Below, in pieces: positions 1 through 11,353 of a DNA stretch of 64,000 nucleotides (the first letter of the stretch is position 1; each line of letters opens with the position of its first letter). Both the position numbers and the translations under genes were made by a program. Under the pieces are notes generated by a model, which searched no databases, had not been told where the DNA came from, and was given only the letters and a program-made list of their open reading frames with translations. The DNA is from Rhizophagus clarus (taxonomy: Eukaryota > Glomeromycota > Glomeromycetes > Glomerales > Glomeraceae): positions 682,001 to 746,000 of the forward strand of contig BLAL01000257.1 of the NCBI GenBank assembly GCA_015698045.1. Reading direction: 5' to 3'.

Positions 1-532
1 TATATCATCATCACCGATAGCGACAACTACTTTGAAATTGTATTCAGAAATATGATGTTGTACCAATATTATTTTTGAATTTCTAAAGCAGATCGTTCAA
101 GTAGTTGTCGATGATCTGTGAAACGTTATAGTATTATGGACCATTGATTCCATTTTGGAAGAAAGCATTCCAGCAAGAATATTGCGTAATTTTTCTCATG
201 TGAAGCATTTCATATAACCAAACAAGGAATTAAAAGCCATGATAAACCCTATTAGATTTGAGAGATTTTACGGATAATAAAGATAATCGAGTATTTTTAC
301 TAGATTAATGAATTCTGCTAATCTTTGAACAATAAGATGTTAAAGAAAGCATATGTTTATACAGTGGTGCACAATGCATAAAGAAAATTATTTGTTCAGC
401 AGAAACTCCTAGCGGAATTGCGACATACTGTGCAATCTGCTTTCTGCTTGCGCTGTTTTATAAATAGACTATCTTTGCCACCAACTTTATCTCTTTCGCA
501 AATTATATTGCCTAAAAGTTAATTATTGCGTC

Positions 533-1407
533 ATGTTGAAAAAATGTTGTTGTTGTATCGACCTTAGGTAAGAAATATGCCAAATTTAAACTACCGTCTT
601 CGAATAAACATTCACATAACCTTATGTTGATAATTAGGTCGGGTACTATTACCCTGGCGTTTCTTAGTCTTGTATGTATGTTCAAAAAGTTTCTTGTCTT
701 GAAATATTTAGATTAATAAATATACATATATATGTGATCCTATAAACCAATACTTACCCCTATCCCTTGATACAATACAGACATCTAATCTCTCCGTTGC
801 CTTCTCTGGTGACTATTCTGCTAGTTCTACTATTTTTTTTATTATTTTGAGCATTATTTCTCTGATTGGATTCATCGGTGCGTTGAAGGTATATTTTTCA
901 TTAGCAACATTATATATGAATTCTCAAGATTATCAGCAACTTCCCATCTGCTAACGTTCATTTTATCGAATCAGAATGACGCAAAAATGGTCGAAGCATT
1001 TGCCCGTATCTACTGGTATACAGTAATTCTTGGATTTATGCTTACCGCTTTGGTCGCCTTTTTATTGTTCAGTTCTGACCCTAAAGAAACTTGCAAGAGA
1101 ATGATTGATAATCATGAAACAAATATGGATTTGGAAACATGTGTTTCTTCTATAATCACTACTTATATTCTTGTAATGGTATTTCTTGGTGTTAAAAATC
1201 TTATAGAGGTATTCATAATAATACATTAGACAAATTTTATAATTTATTTTTCAATTTCATTAATGATTTGCTTCATTCATATAGCTTCATTTCGCTTACG
1301 CGGTCTGGGCATATTACCAGAAGCTTCAAGAAGAAACTGGAGAAAGGCTCATTAATAATAATGAAATCTCACCTCCATCATATGGCACGAACCAAATTCC
1401 AGCATAA
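533..1407 (+). CDS. Tetraspan membrane protein, five exons
   Basis: Exons 533-567, 638-671, 781-888, 975-1208 and 1285-1407 join in phase across GT-AG introns to give about 177 residues. The start is the ATG followed by four Cys codons (MLKKCCCCIDLR), a cysteine cluster that could be palmitoylated. Hydrophobic segments lie near residues 14-31, 38-58, 70-92 and 112-133. Charged stretches separate them, and the loop between the third and fourth has two Cys (DPKETC and LETC). The C-terminal tail carries PPSY, which fits the PPxY motif bound by WW domains of Nedd4/Rsp5-type ubiquitin ligases; this points to an endomembrane or vacuolar sorting role by inference. The fold resembles LAPTM-like or tetraspanin-like four-pass proteins, but I cannot name the family. 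It is unrelated to the Hsp70 cluster. Confidence 0.72.
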
Positions 1408-1597
1408 TCCAGAATGAAACGCAAAGCATTATAATTATATATGTTCAGTAGAAAACTATAAATTTCTTGTATAAATTGTATAAATACAAAACTCTTGTAT
1501 TTTTGGTATATACTGTATATGTAGTGTGTTTACACTTTCCATTCTTGTAAATTATACATATTTATATATTTGTTGTTAAAATATTTTTCTTTTTATG

Positions 1598-1603
1598 AAT
1601 AAA
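1598..1603 (+). terminator. Poly(A) signal of the tetraspan gene
   Basis: AATAAA lies about 190 bases after the stop codon, in an AT-rich 3' region that holds no other coding signal. This is the canonical eukaryotic cleavage and polyadenylation hexamer. The assignment rests on position only. Confidence 0.4.
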
Positions 1604-2576
1604 GTCTTTGCTGTCTCTTTTAATAACATAATAAGTTTTCCAGCGTGATTTATCTTTATGTTATATCGTGCCGCAAGTAGTAAACTTTTAAGTACCTCGG
1701 TGTAATCTTATCAAAATCACGTGACTTATATAGTGAATAACGTTTAGATGCCAGTCAAACTGATAATTATTTACTAGTAACTGAAATAAATAAATTGTTG
1801 TCCCGAGATTTTTTGTTAAAAAACTCCGGATCATGTGATTGAACTTATTAATTTTATTGGTTAGACGTTATCGTAAGCCGGATCAAAACTTTTAAAATCT
1901 CGCTTTTTTGCAGATTATTTTTTTTTTTCCTGAAAGCCGTAATAATAAACTGAAATGATGAATCCATTCATATTATATTGTATATATTTATACAAAATTA
2001 CTAAGTAATACACTATAGTACTACATTATGTTTAAAGGTAATGGTCATTATTATCGTTAGACGCTTAGAGATATTTGACGAATTTGATTGGTTAAATTTC
2101 ACGTGACGAAAATCTGCTTGCTTGTTATGCATAAGGTTAGTTTATATGCTTGTAGTATTGTAGTACACTGACTATGTTACATATGTTACAGGTATAGTTG
2201 CTTGTCAAAACTAGGACTTGTCAAAAGTTGATACCTGTTTTTAAAAGTTGAAAGATTGAAACTTGAAATGCATATCAGATACACTGTATGCCGTATAGTT
2301 TATAAATAATAGTTATTGGTTATGTGGGATAAATATCGTGTCACCCTGAACAATAATTATATCATTAAATCATTTAGATCCACTTTGTTTATATTAAACC
2401 ATATGAATATATATAAAGCAAATAATAACATTAATATTAATTTACTAAAATTTTGCAATAAGTAAAATATTTATAACACGAGCCACAGCACTCCTGGTAT
2501 CTCGCAAATTTTAGGGGTCTGTACCCATGTATGAAATTTTTTATTATAATGAAAGGTTTTAAAAACTTGTATGTAA
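1604..2576. other. Intergenic, no gene recognised
   Basis: AT-rich sequence without a credible reading frame. CACGTGA-type motifs occur near 1720 and 2101. I see no relic of the two cluster families here. Confidence 0.4.
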
Positions 2577-4127
2577 CCCTATGAAAAAAGAATGTCCAGA
2601 AAATGTCTACAAAAATGTCTGAAAATTGTCCAGGTGCTTCAAAAATTGTCATGAAAATGTCCAGAAAATTGATCTATTTTGCTGTCTGGAATGTTTTGCA
2701 TGTCCAGTTTTTTTTATACATGAAATTTTCCAGACAAATTCCAGACAAATAAACCCAACAAATTCTGGACATAAAATATTCTGAACATATTCTGGACAAA
2801 TAAACCCAATAAATTCCAGACATAAAATATTCTGGATATATTCTGGACAAAATAAACCAAACAAATTCCAGACATGAAAAAATTCCAGACAAATTCTGGA
2901 CAAAATAAACCAAACAAATTCCAGACATTTGAAATTCCAGACAAATTCTGGACAAATAAAACCAACAAATTCCAGACATAATAAAATTCTGGACAAATTC
3001 TAAATAATATTTTTAAGAATGTAAAATTTTAAATTTTAAAAAAATGCAAAAAGCACAAAACTGATATTTAAAACCACTCATATCCACCGATTTGTAGAAT
3101 TTGCCAATTATCAGTTGTGTCGCACAATACTGATTAAAATTGATCAAAACTGTTCCTACATAAGAAAAAATAATCAAAAAATATAAAAAATAAGTAAAAT
3201 AATCTTTTAAGATCCCTCCCAAAAAATTTACCTCTTTTAATCTAAGCCCAGTAGAAGAAATTTCTAAAAAAAAAAGAAAAAAAATATTATAAAGTTAGTC
3301 CATTAAAAAAAATGAAACAAAATTCCAGAATATTTAATAATTTAACAAAAAAAAATTAATTTAAAAATAATTAATAACAAATATCAAATAGATTTTAATA
3401 AAAAACTATTCAATACATAATTTAAATTTGTTAAAATATCATTATTAACACAGAGCTATTTATTTATTTAAAGATTTTTTTGAATAATTTTGCTGTTTAT
3501 ACAAGATTTTTTTATAAACTATAAAAAAAAAATAAAAAAAATAAAAAAAAATAGCTGCAAGTTGTATACAATGTAAAATAACTACTGGTATACTTGCAAA
3601 AATTCTCAACTTACTTTGCTGGGAAAGTTGATGGGAAGTTGATGGAAAGTTCAATAGAAAGTTCATGAAAAAAAAAATTTTTTAACATTACTTTGTTAAA
3701 GTAATTTCTTGATATCATGTGTCATATGATTATGTAGCACAAATGTAACCATTTTTATGAAACTTGCAAAACTTATTTTTTATTAAATTAACATCAAATT
3801 CCTTAGTTTAGGTTAATTTCATTAATTCTGCCGATTGGCCCATATGCCCCTGATGTAATAAGTAAAATTGAAGAGCAGCCAAAAATGCTATCTATGATGT
3901 TAATTCAAATTTTGGTTAATTGTGTAGGAAGTGGTAAACTCCTGGGATAAAATTGGATTGTTCAGAATTCTGGACAAATTCTGGACTAATTTGAACCTGG
4001 CATATTCCAAACATCTGAAAATACGCACATTTTGAAACATTTTCTGGATTTACCAAACGTCTGGAAATTGTCTCTTATTTTTCTGGACAATTTCAGCATG
4101 AATTCCAGATGCATTTTTTTCATAGGG
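2577..4127. mobile_element. TIR element (MITE or foldback) with TCTGGAC repeats
   Basis: The left end reads CCCTATGAAAAAA and the right end is its inverted copy, TTTTTTCATAGGG. Both subterminal regions are rich in GTCCAGAAAAT / TCTGGACAAT words, at 2590-2680 and 3960-4110. The interior holds a tandem array and long A/T runs but no transposase frame. No clean target-site duplication is visible. A non-autonomous DNA element is the likely identity. Confidence 0.55.
2728..3004. repeat. Degenerate tandem array, unit about 50 bp
   Basis: About five imperfect copies of a unit built from AAATTCTGGACAAATAAACC, AACAAATTCCAGACATAAAA and a spacer. Each unit holds a TCTGGA/TCCAGA pair, so it can fold on itself. 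The overlapping minus-strand reading frames here (repeated CLEFVGF-type peptides) are by-products of the repeat. Confidence 0.7.
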
Positions 4128-4690
4128 TAGTATTATCATGCTCCACTGTATGATGATGATGATTTGTAATTTAATTATTTTTTATGCATAAGTTTAATAA
4201 TTACAATAACCTTTATTTAAGCTGTATACAATACATGTGTTGTAATTATTAATTATGGCTATTAAGATTATATTGAAAATAACAACAGAATTGATAAAAA
4301 CTTTATCAGCTGTTAATTTTGAAACCAATTCTTCCAAATTTTGACTTTATTCTCTTGAATTTCATTCAAATCTTTCAATGGTTTTCTTGTAGCTTCAATA
4401 TTACTGTTTTTTAAATTAATAACTTCACAATCATCTAGAAAAGGTTTAATTTTGTTAAATTGATTATTAAAAAAAATATAATAAAATTTATTAGAATATT
4501 ACCATTAAGCAATGATTTTGCAATAACGAAATTGTTTGTGGATAAGGTGTAAAAAGGTTAGAAGACGAGAAAATAAAGAGAAATAAAATTGGATAAAGAA
4601 AAAAAAAATGATAAAAGCTAGTTTATTATAGCTTAATTTGAGTTTATTAATGGTTTAAACGAATCATCATAATGTCACACGATAATAATA
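4128..4690. other. Intergenic, no gene recognised
   Basis: AT-rich spacer between two inverted-repeat elements. No splice-linked coding segment or known relic was seen. Confidence 0.35.
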
Positions 4691-5253
4691 TCATTATTGT
4701 GCTTGCGTTGATAAATATACAATTATTAACCAATGCTGCATTCTGATTGGACGGATTTGGCCACTACGTGACCAAATCCTTACCAATCATCTGCTATAGA
4801 GGTGGGATCCGAAATCCGGTCGGATCGGATATCCGTTGAGCCATCCGTCAAATCGCGGATTACGGATTGATCGGATTATCCGCCAGATTGATCGGATGGC
4901 TTATCGGATATCCGGATGAATCCGTCATCGGATTGAGCGGATGACTTATCAGATATCTGATCAATCCGATCAATATTAAGGTTTAATTTGAAGATTTTTT
5001 TTATGACCGGATGATCGGATTTTACGGATTGATCAGATTGACCGGATTGATCGAATCAAAAAAATATTTTACATATAAATCCGATCAATCTGTTACAGTC
5101 CGCCGGCTCATCCGCAGATATTCGATGATCCGTTTTTTTAATCCGGATTGAATCCGCTTTTTGACCATCCGGATGGCAGATTGACCAGATTCATCCGGAT
5201 CACACCTCTAATCTGCTAGCATTGGTTAATAATTGTCGTTACAAGCACTATAA
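4691..5253. mobile_element. Outer MITE with about 40-bp inverted repeats
   Basis: The left arm (about 4691-4737) and right arm (about 5212-5253) are inverted copies. Both contain CAATTATTAACCAATGCT, followed outward by a less perfect GTGCTTG match. The element has no coding capacity of its own and is split by the inner CGGAT-rich element at 4799-5208. Confidence 0.6.
4799..5208. mobile_element. Inner CGGAT-rich MITE with TA duplication
   Basis: A 410-bp element with ends GAGGTGGGATCCG and CGGATCACACCTC, flanked on both sides by TA (4797-4798 and 5209-5210). This matches the Tc1/mariner-type target duplication. The inside is a dense run of ATCCG/CGGAT words, GC-richer than the surroundings and able to fold extensively. 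There is no transposase frame. Confidence 0.68.
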
Positions 5254-6382
5254 TTTAAAAAAAATTTGTGTCAACTGGATAAAATTAGATTGTTTAAATG
5301 GTAAAATCGAGATTTTTTTTTCAGAATATTCCCCTCATTGTTTGGTAAGTATATATCTTATTGTAGATAATTACAATAGAACAAGAAGATAATATTATAC
5401 TTCTTATACAGTATATAGTTTTAACGCTAAAGAACAAGGATTGGTTTGCAATATCGTAGTAACTGAATGGCCTCTTCTGACGAAAGTTTAAACTCTAATT
5501 TACACTTTTTTTAAAAAAAAAAATAAAAATAAAAACAAAAACAAAAACAAAAATAAAAATAAAAATAAAAACTTAAATGCCGCTGAGTATTGGCAAAGTT
5601 TAACGATAATGTGATTTTTAGCTTGCATTATACAAGCGCGACGCTGGTTCTTGAAATTAATTAATAGTCTGTCAAAACTCACATTCTAATCTCTTTATAA
5701 TCATATTTGATACAGTTGTTAATTTCTAATACAATTTTTTCAGTTGATCATTTCTACACGAAACGGTCTTCAGATGAAGTTATTATTACAATTATATTAA
5801 AAGGCATATCCAGTCAGAATAATTATTTTCTAAAATCCTATCCAAAGTCCGGAAAAATCTGGGATTTATATGTACGATTTCAGAGCTATGTTTACAGTAT
5901 ATGCAAGAAAAACAACAATTAAATTAATGAAAGAAAAGCTTATATCATACTTCTTCAGGTATAGCTTCATATGTTTACAGAATTTATCTTGCAGAATGGC
6001 AGATATGCGTGTCTTTGCAAAAAAAATCTTTTTTAGCCGGGTATTATTCATTCAAAAAAGGAAAAACATAGAAGAATATAAAACGTTCTAAAACATGGCC
6101 GTCTTGAAATATATCATGAACACATCTGAACGTTCATGCGACAATTCCAGGCTTTAGCATCACTAAGATTTAATAATTTAATAAAAAAACAAGATCAAAA
6201 TAAAAAACTGTGCTTATTATAAATTCAAAATTTAATTCAAAATTTAATAATTAAAATAAAATGGCTATAAATATAGTCAGAAAATACAATTATTATAAAT
6301 TGATACTTTATTGTATATATTAATTATGATTTACGGCTGTCAATAAAATAAATACTAGACTTAAAAGATTTGATTGATGAAA
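5254..6382. other. Gap with A-rich tract and a weak exon-like frame
   Basis: 5513-5572 is an AAAAAT/AAAAAC hexamer tract resembling a LINE tail, but no LINE body or target duplication was found beside it. On the plus strand a frame of 71 codons at 5707-5922 includes DHFYTKRSSDEV and follows an acceptor-like TTTTTTCAG. It could be a leftover exon, but nothing supports a gene around it. Confidence 0.3.
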
Positions 6383-8586
6383 TTATTCTTCATCCTTGAA
6401 TCTACATTGATATTTTTCACCTGTTTTTGTATTTTCAGCTGTAGCTTCGATATTAATATCAAAAAAAGATAAACTGAATGAAATTATTGTATCCCCAAAA
6501 TCTTCGTTCTCTGGCAAGTCAATCTCCCAATTACGAAGCAGTTTCACTCCAGGATCGTCGCAAAATTTTGCATCATTTTTTTCTGTTATATACAAATCAA
6601 AATTCATTTTTTCTTGTAATAACGATAAAGGCTTGAACTTTTTGGTGAATTTATCCTCTCGAGATGACAATGCACCACGTTGTGCTACTTTTTCGAAAGC
6701 TGCGGTAAATCCATTTGGAAGTCTCTGAGAAAGTGGATCAGGTTTCTTCCATCTTCGCACTATTTCAGTACCTAAATAAAAAAAAATTGAGGACCATGAA
6801 AAAAATTATATTAATTATAATACATTAGGGTTTCTAACCATATGTTCGTACTAATTTGCGATATTTCACAGTTCTTTCCTGAAGTCCGTATAAAACACCT
6901 AAAAAAAAATATTACCATAATCAAATACTGTATTAAATTAAATGAACTTAATCAAAAAAAAAACTACTTACCTCCTTTTACAACCGACGTGATAGGTCGA
7001 GGTGGAACGGAAATATTTGGAACATCTTTATCAAATTCTTCTTTAATTCTAGTTTGTAAATATTTAGATTCACTGAATCCTCCTACTAAAAATATAGCTG
7101 AGCATCCTTTTTCATTTTCATCCAATTGTTTCTTAATCAAATGTATAATTTTATCTATAACGGGATCAAACATCTCTTTAATATCTTCAAACTCAAGTTT
7201 AATTATCCATTCTTCTTTCTCCATTTTCTTCTTTTCTTCTCCTTTTACGTATTGTAATATCGCTGGTAATGATACCTCTAAATCAAATTCCAAAGGTGGT
7301 TTTGAAACATCTTTTATCCCTGTAAACTTTAATTTTGCTTCTTTACAAAATTCTTGTACAAGATATTGTAATTGACCATAATGATCGTTTTTTACTGACT
7401 CGATTGCAGATTCGCCTACTTTTTTTTCAACAAACTTAAGAAATGCTTGATCTATAAAAGATGATCCACAAAAATCTCCTGTTCGTAATGTTATTTCACT
7501 TAAACTTTCGTCTTCTAATAATTCACGTGTTGTTAAATCCACAGTGCCACCACCACAGTCGACAACCATAAACGAAGCTATACACAGCAATTAAAACAAA
7601 TAAATTAATAACAAACGAAATTTACGCATATTAATCATAAATTACTAACCTCCCGGAGTTAATTTATTCTCCTCTCTCATTGCCGGATTATCCAAACAAT
7701 AGAGTGCCGCTGCTTCGGCTGTTTATTAATAAGGAAAACTTTTACTTAATTCAGTTTATAAAGAAAATTTATATAAATAATTAATTTACATACGTTCTGT
7801 CGTAAATTTGAGATTATCACTATATTTATCCTTTAATAAACCTGCATTAACAGCACATTCACGAAATATCGCAATTGGTTTTTCATCAAATTCCGCGGGA
7901 ACCTTTTTTTTTTAAAAAAAAAAATTAACCTTTGTAATTAACAATCAAATCACAAGTAAAATTGATCCTTACTGTAAGTACAATCAATACGTTCTTATAA
8001 AAATCTACAGTGTTTTTCCAATGACGATCTATACTTTCTTTAACATGATCACCCAATTTTCTCATATAATCTCTAATAACATTTTTATAATTTAAATCTT
8101 TGGGCAAAAAAGGTTTTTCTTTTAACGATTTAACTAAATGTAATTTAAACAATTCGATAGGTTTTGATGATTGTTTCAATTTGTTTTTCTTTCCTGGTTT
8201 TTCGGCCAACGCAGGAAATCCCCATGATTTAACTTTATCATAAGAATCATTTTCGTACATTATGACGGTTGGAGTTTTAAAGAAACCTGCGGCTTTATCC
8301 CATTCACTTTGAACAGTAATATTTTTGGGAGTTTCTTTGTGAGCATATGCGTATCCCTAAAAATTAAATGAAACAACAAAATAATTACAAATAAATCTTT
8401 AAAATCATAAATAGAAGTATAAATTACTGATTCAAATTCTTACTGAGAATGTCGTTCCAAAGTCTTAACATTGGTAGAAAAAAATTAATTATTAGTTTGA
8501 TTATATTTATCAAAACTATAAAATTTAAGAAATTATATACCGATTGAAACGACCACACGGATATCCTTCTGGACTTCAATTGACAT
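6383..8586 (-). CDS. Hsp70 A, HSPA12-like, alpha type, 8 exons
   Basis: Minus-strand exons 8586-8541, 8463-8444, 8356-7973, 7902-7794, 7718-7650, 7577-6972, 6898-6839 and 6771-6383 join in phase to 560 residues. Motifs of the actin/Hsp70 ATPase fold are intact: phosphate-1 DFGTTFS (16-22, carried by the 20-nt second exon), connecting segment TEPEAAALYC (185-194), phosphate-2 VVDCGGGTVDLTT (about 213-225) and adenosine motif LVGGFSESKY (373-382). The family is the HSPA12-like branch: an N-terminal ATPase, a divergent beta-rich C-terminus, no canonical helical lid and no EEVD tail. It is expected to be a cytosolic ATP-dependent chaperone or scaffold. It lies head-to-head with gene B across 456 bp. 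The leader before ATG is A-rich. It is closest to gene G, with which it shares the extra introns and KGG where other copies have RGA. Confidence 0.88.
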
Positions 8587-9042
8587 TTTTTTTATTTTGA
8601 TTTTTTTTTTTTTTTTTTTTTGCAGAACAAAATATTTCCAAAGTTATACAATAAATAAATAAATCTTATCTGTTAAATCAATTACAATAAATTATGTGAA
8701 ACGTTCGTAAAACAACGCATGACGACCATTGTTTCCAAAAAGATTTTGGTTATCCCCTACAAAAAATAATTTTATGAATGAAATTTGGAGTTCAATGAAT
8801 GAAATTTTTTTTTTTTAATGAACAAAAACAAATTCTTGGCGTAAAATTTATTCATATAACCAAAAATGGAAGTGATTAAATCGAATTAAAAAAAAACGAG
8901 TTTTTACCTGTATTTAAGATATTAAATAAAAACATTTTAATGATTTACATAATAATATATTTTGAGTTTATATAAATACGATCAGTAGTATATTTTTATT
9001 AATTTCAATCCGTTTATTATTTTATATCGTTTATTGAGCATA
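8587..9042. promoter_or_regulatory. Divergent promoter region between Hsp70 A and B
   Basis: The only space between two oppositely transcribed Hsp70 genes. It contains a run of words found at other beta-type loci: GACCATTGTTTCCA (about 8722), ATTTTATGAATGAA, AATTCTTGGCGTAA (about 8830) and TTCATATAACCAAAAA. On the A side a long A-rich stretch directly precedes ATG. The conserved words suggest control elements of the family, but which protein binds is unknown. Confidence 0.5.
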
Positions 9043-11156
9043 ATGTCATGGGCAACCGATATTCGAGTTGTGATTGGTTTAGGTACAGTCATAATAATAA
9101 AGAAATTTGCATTTGAAATTTTTTTTTTTTTTAGTACTCAATTAATTATAAATTATTTAAACCAGATTTTGGAACCACTTATTCGGTAAAATCATGTAGT
9201 TTCAAGTAAATTTGATAAGGTAAAAATTAATTTTTTTTTATGATAGGGATTTTCTTCATATCATTGCGGTGAAGATATCGGTGACATCAGGGTAAATGAT
9301 GATTGGCCTGGAAGGGGAGGAGTATTGAAGACGAATACAATTCTTCAATACGAAACTGATGACTTTAAAAAGGTTGATTCATGGGGATATAAGGCCTTGT
9401 ACTCGAAACCTAGTAAGAGAAGCACTGTAGAAGCAAGACCTATAGAATTATTTAAATTATACTTAGGTAATTGCTTGGATAAATTTAAACCAAAGTTACC
9501 TGAACCATTAACTTATAAAAAGGCAATTACTGATTATCTTTGTGAAATGGGAAAGGTAAATAGTTAAGATATTGAATAAATTATTTTTTACGTTATAATA
9601 ATCTTTATTTTTAATTGATAAAGTTGATTAAAAAAACCGTTGATAAAAATTGGCCCGGAATTGACTTCGTGGAAAATGTACTCTTAGTTCTTACTATACC
9701 CGCTGAGTATTCAGAAAATGATAAAGCTATAATGAGAGAATGCGCATACAAAGCTGATTTAATCAATAACAAATTTTCAGAAAAATTACAATTTACAACT
9801 GAACGTATGTTTGATTAATTTTGATTACACTTATGATCTTATTATGATGATGGGAAATGTTAACAGAAATATTTCTAAATAAATATAGCCGAAGCTGCAG
9901 CGATCTACTGTATGTATAGTAGCATAAAAGAGTACAAACTTACAAAACCTGGAAGTATGTTTATAAACTATTTAAAGTGTGTTTAACAAATAACTGTGTT
10001 TAACAAATAACTGTGTTTGATACTAAATAATTCTTCATTGTCCAATCAAGCAAATTTCATGGTCGTTGACTGCGGCGGCGGCACAGTAGATTTAACAACA
10101 CGTAAATTGTTAGAAGAAAACCAATTAGGTGAAGTCACTGAACGAGCAGGAGACTTTTGTGGGAGTACATTTATTGATAAGAAATTTATCGAGCTACTTG
10201 AGCGTGAAGTTGGAAAACCGGCTATAGATTTGTTTATTAATAAGCATTATGGTCAATTACAACATTTAATTCAAGAATTCTGCCAAAATGTCAAGTTACC
10301 ATTTACCGGAGATAATTCAGATTTTAGTTATGATTTTGATCTCGAATCAGTTACTCCTGGATTATTAAAGTGTGTCACCGGTTCAGAGAAAGATTCGATG
10401 AAAGAAAAAGAATGGGTATTTACACTTGATTTTGATACCATTAAATCCATGTTTGATCCTATTATTGATAGAATTTTCGAAATGATTCGTATTCAATTAA
10501 AAAATTCTGAGAAATGTTCGGCAATATTCTTAGTTGGTGGTTTCGGTCAATCAAAGTATTTGCAGAAAAAGGTCGAGAAGGAATTTGGCAAATTGGTAGA
10601 AAATATTTCAATTCCGAATCAACCTATTGCTGCGGTAATGCGTGGCGCAGCAATTTATGGAAAAAGTTTATACGAGTCAAAAAATTTGAAGAACATGAAT
10701 AATTCAAAATGTGTCATTGCAACTCGTGTATTAAAATATACGTTCGGAATCAAGGTATCTCCCTTATGGGAATATGGAGACCCGCCAGATCGACTCACAA
10801 GTAACGGGAGAATTCATAAATTTCGTTGTATTGCGGAACGCGAAACTAATTCTACAACTGATCAAGAATTTATAGTTGAAGATTTGGTTCCTATTTCTAC
10901 GGATCAAACAGAAATGAGCTTTGATATATACTATACAAAAGAACAGAATCCTGTTTATTGTGATGAACCTGGTATGAAATTGCTTGGAGAATTACTTATC
11001 AGCCTCCCCGACGTGCATTTGGGAACTAATAGACCTTGTACATTTTGCTTATCATTTGGTGACATGGAAATTAAAGTTAGAGCTTTCAATCAAATTAATG
11101 GGCAAAACTATCAAACCAAATTCGAATTAAATGAATTAAGTGAATTAAATGATTAG
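9043..11156 (+). CDS. Hsp70 B, HSPA12-like, beta type, 6 exons
   Basis: Exons 9043-9082, 9166-9185, 9247-9555, 9624-9804, 9889-9954 and 10051-11156 join in phase to 573 residues. ATP-site motifs are intact: DFGTTYS (14-20, 20-nt micro-exon), TEPEAAAIYC (182-191), VVDCGGGTVDLTTR (about 210-223) and LVGGFGQSKY (366-375). The C-terminal 150 residues resemble a shortened substrate-binding beta-sandwich (LLGELLISLPD, then SFGDMEIKVRAFNQ), without lid or EEVD. It is head-to-head with gene A and tail-to-tail with CC1, which begins 198 bp beyond its stop. The start is the ATG before SWATDIRVVIGL, at the same place as in paralogues. Confidence 0.9.
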
Positions 11157-11353
11157 AGTTTTTTTATCTTAAATAATTTTTAGATAATTAATTTATTACT
11201 CATTCAAATAAATTGTTATAATATTTTTTTTTTATTTAGTTTATAATTCGAATCTTAATAAACATAATTCATAAAGATATTATAAAAGAATATTTGAATT
11301 TCTCTATATTAACAATAAGCTTTTAAAAAAGTACTTAACAAACTATCGCAAAT

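Noticed and set aside
2649-2996. Three overlapping minus-strand frames with repeated CLEFVGFICPE-like peptides
   Set aside because: They arise from the tandem TCTGGAC array; all three frames are open because the repeat period keeps them so, and there is no codon bias or splice context.
2728-3004. Array of regularly spaced short repeats resembling a CRISPR
   Set aside because: The units are directly abutting and degenerate, without unique spacers, and the DNA is eukaryotic.
5500-5682. Minus-strand frame with a FLFLFLFLF tail
   Set aside because: It is a translation of the AAAAAT/AAAAAC hexamer tract.
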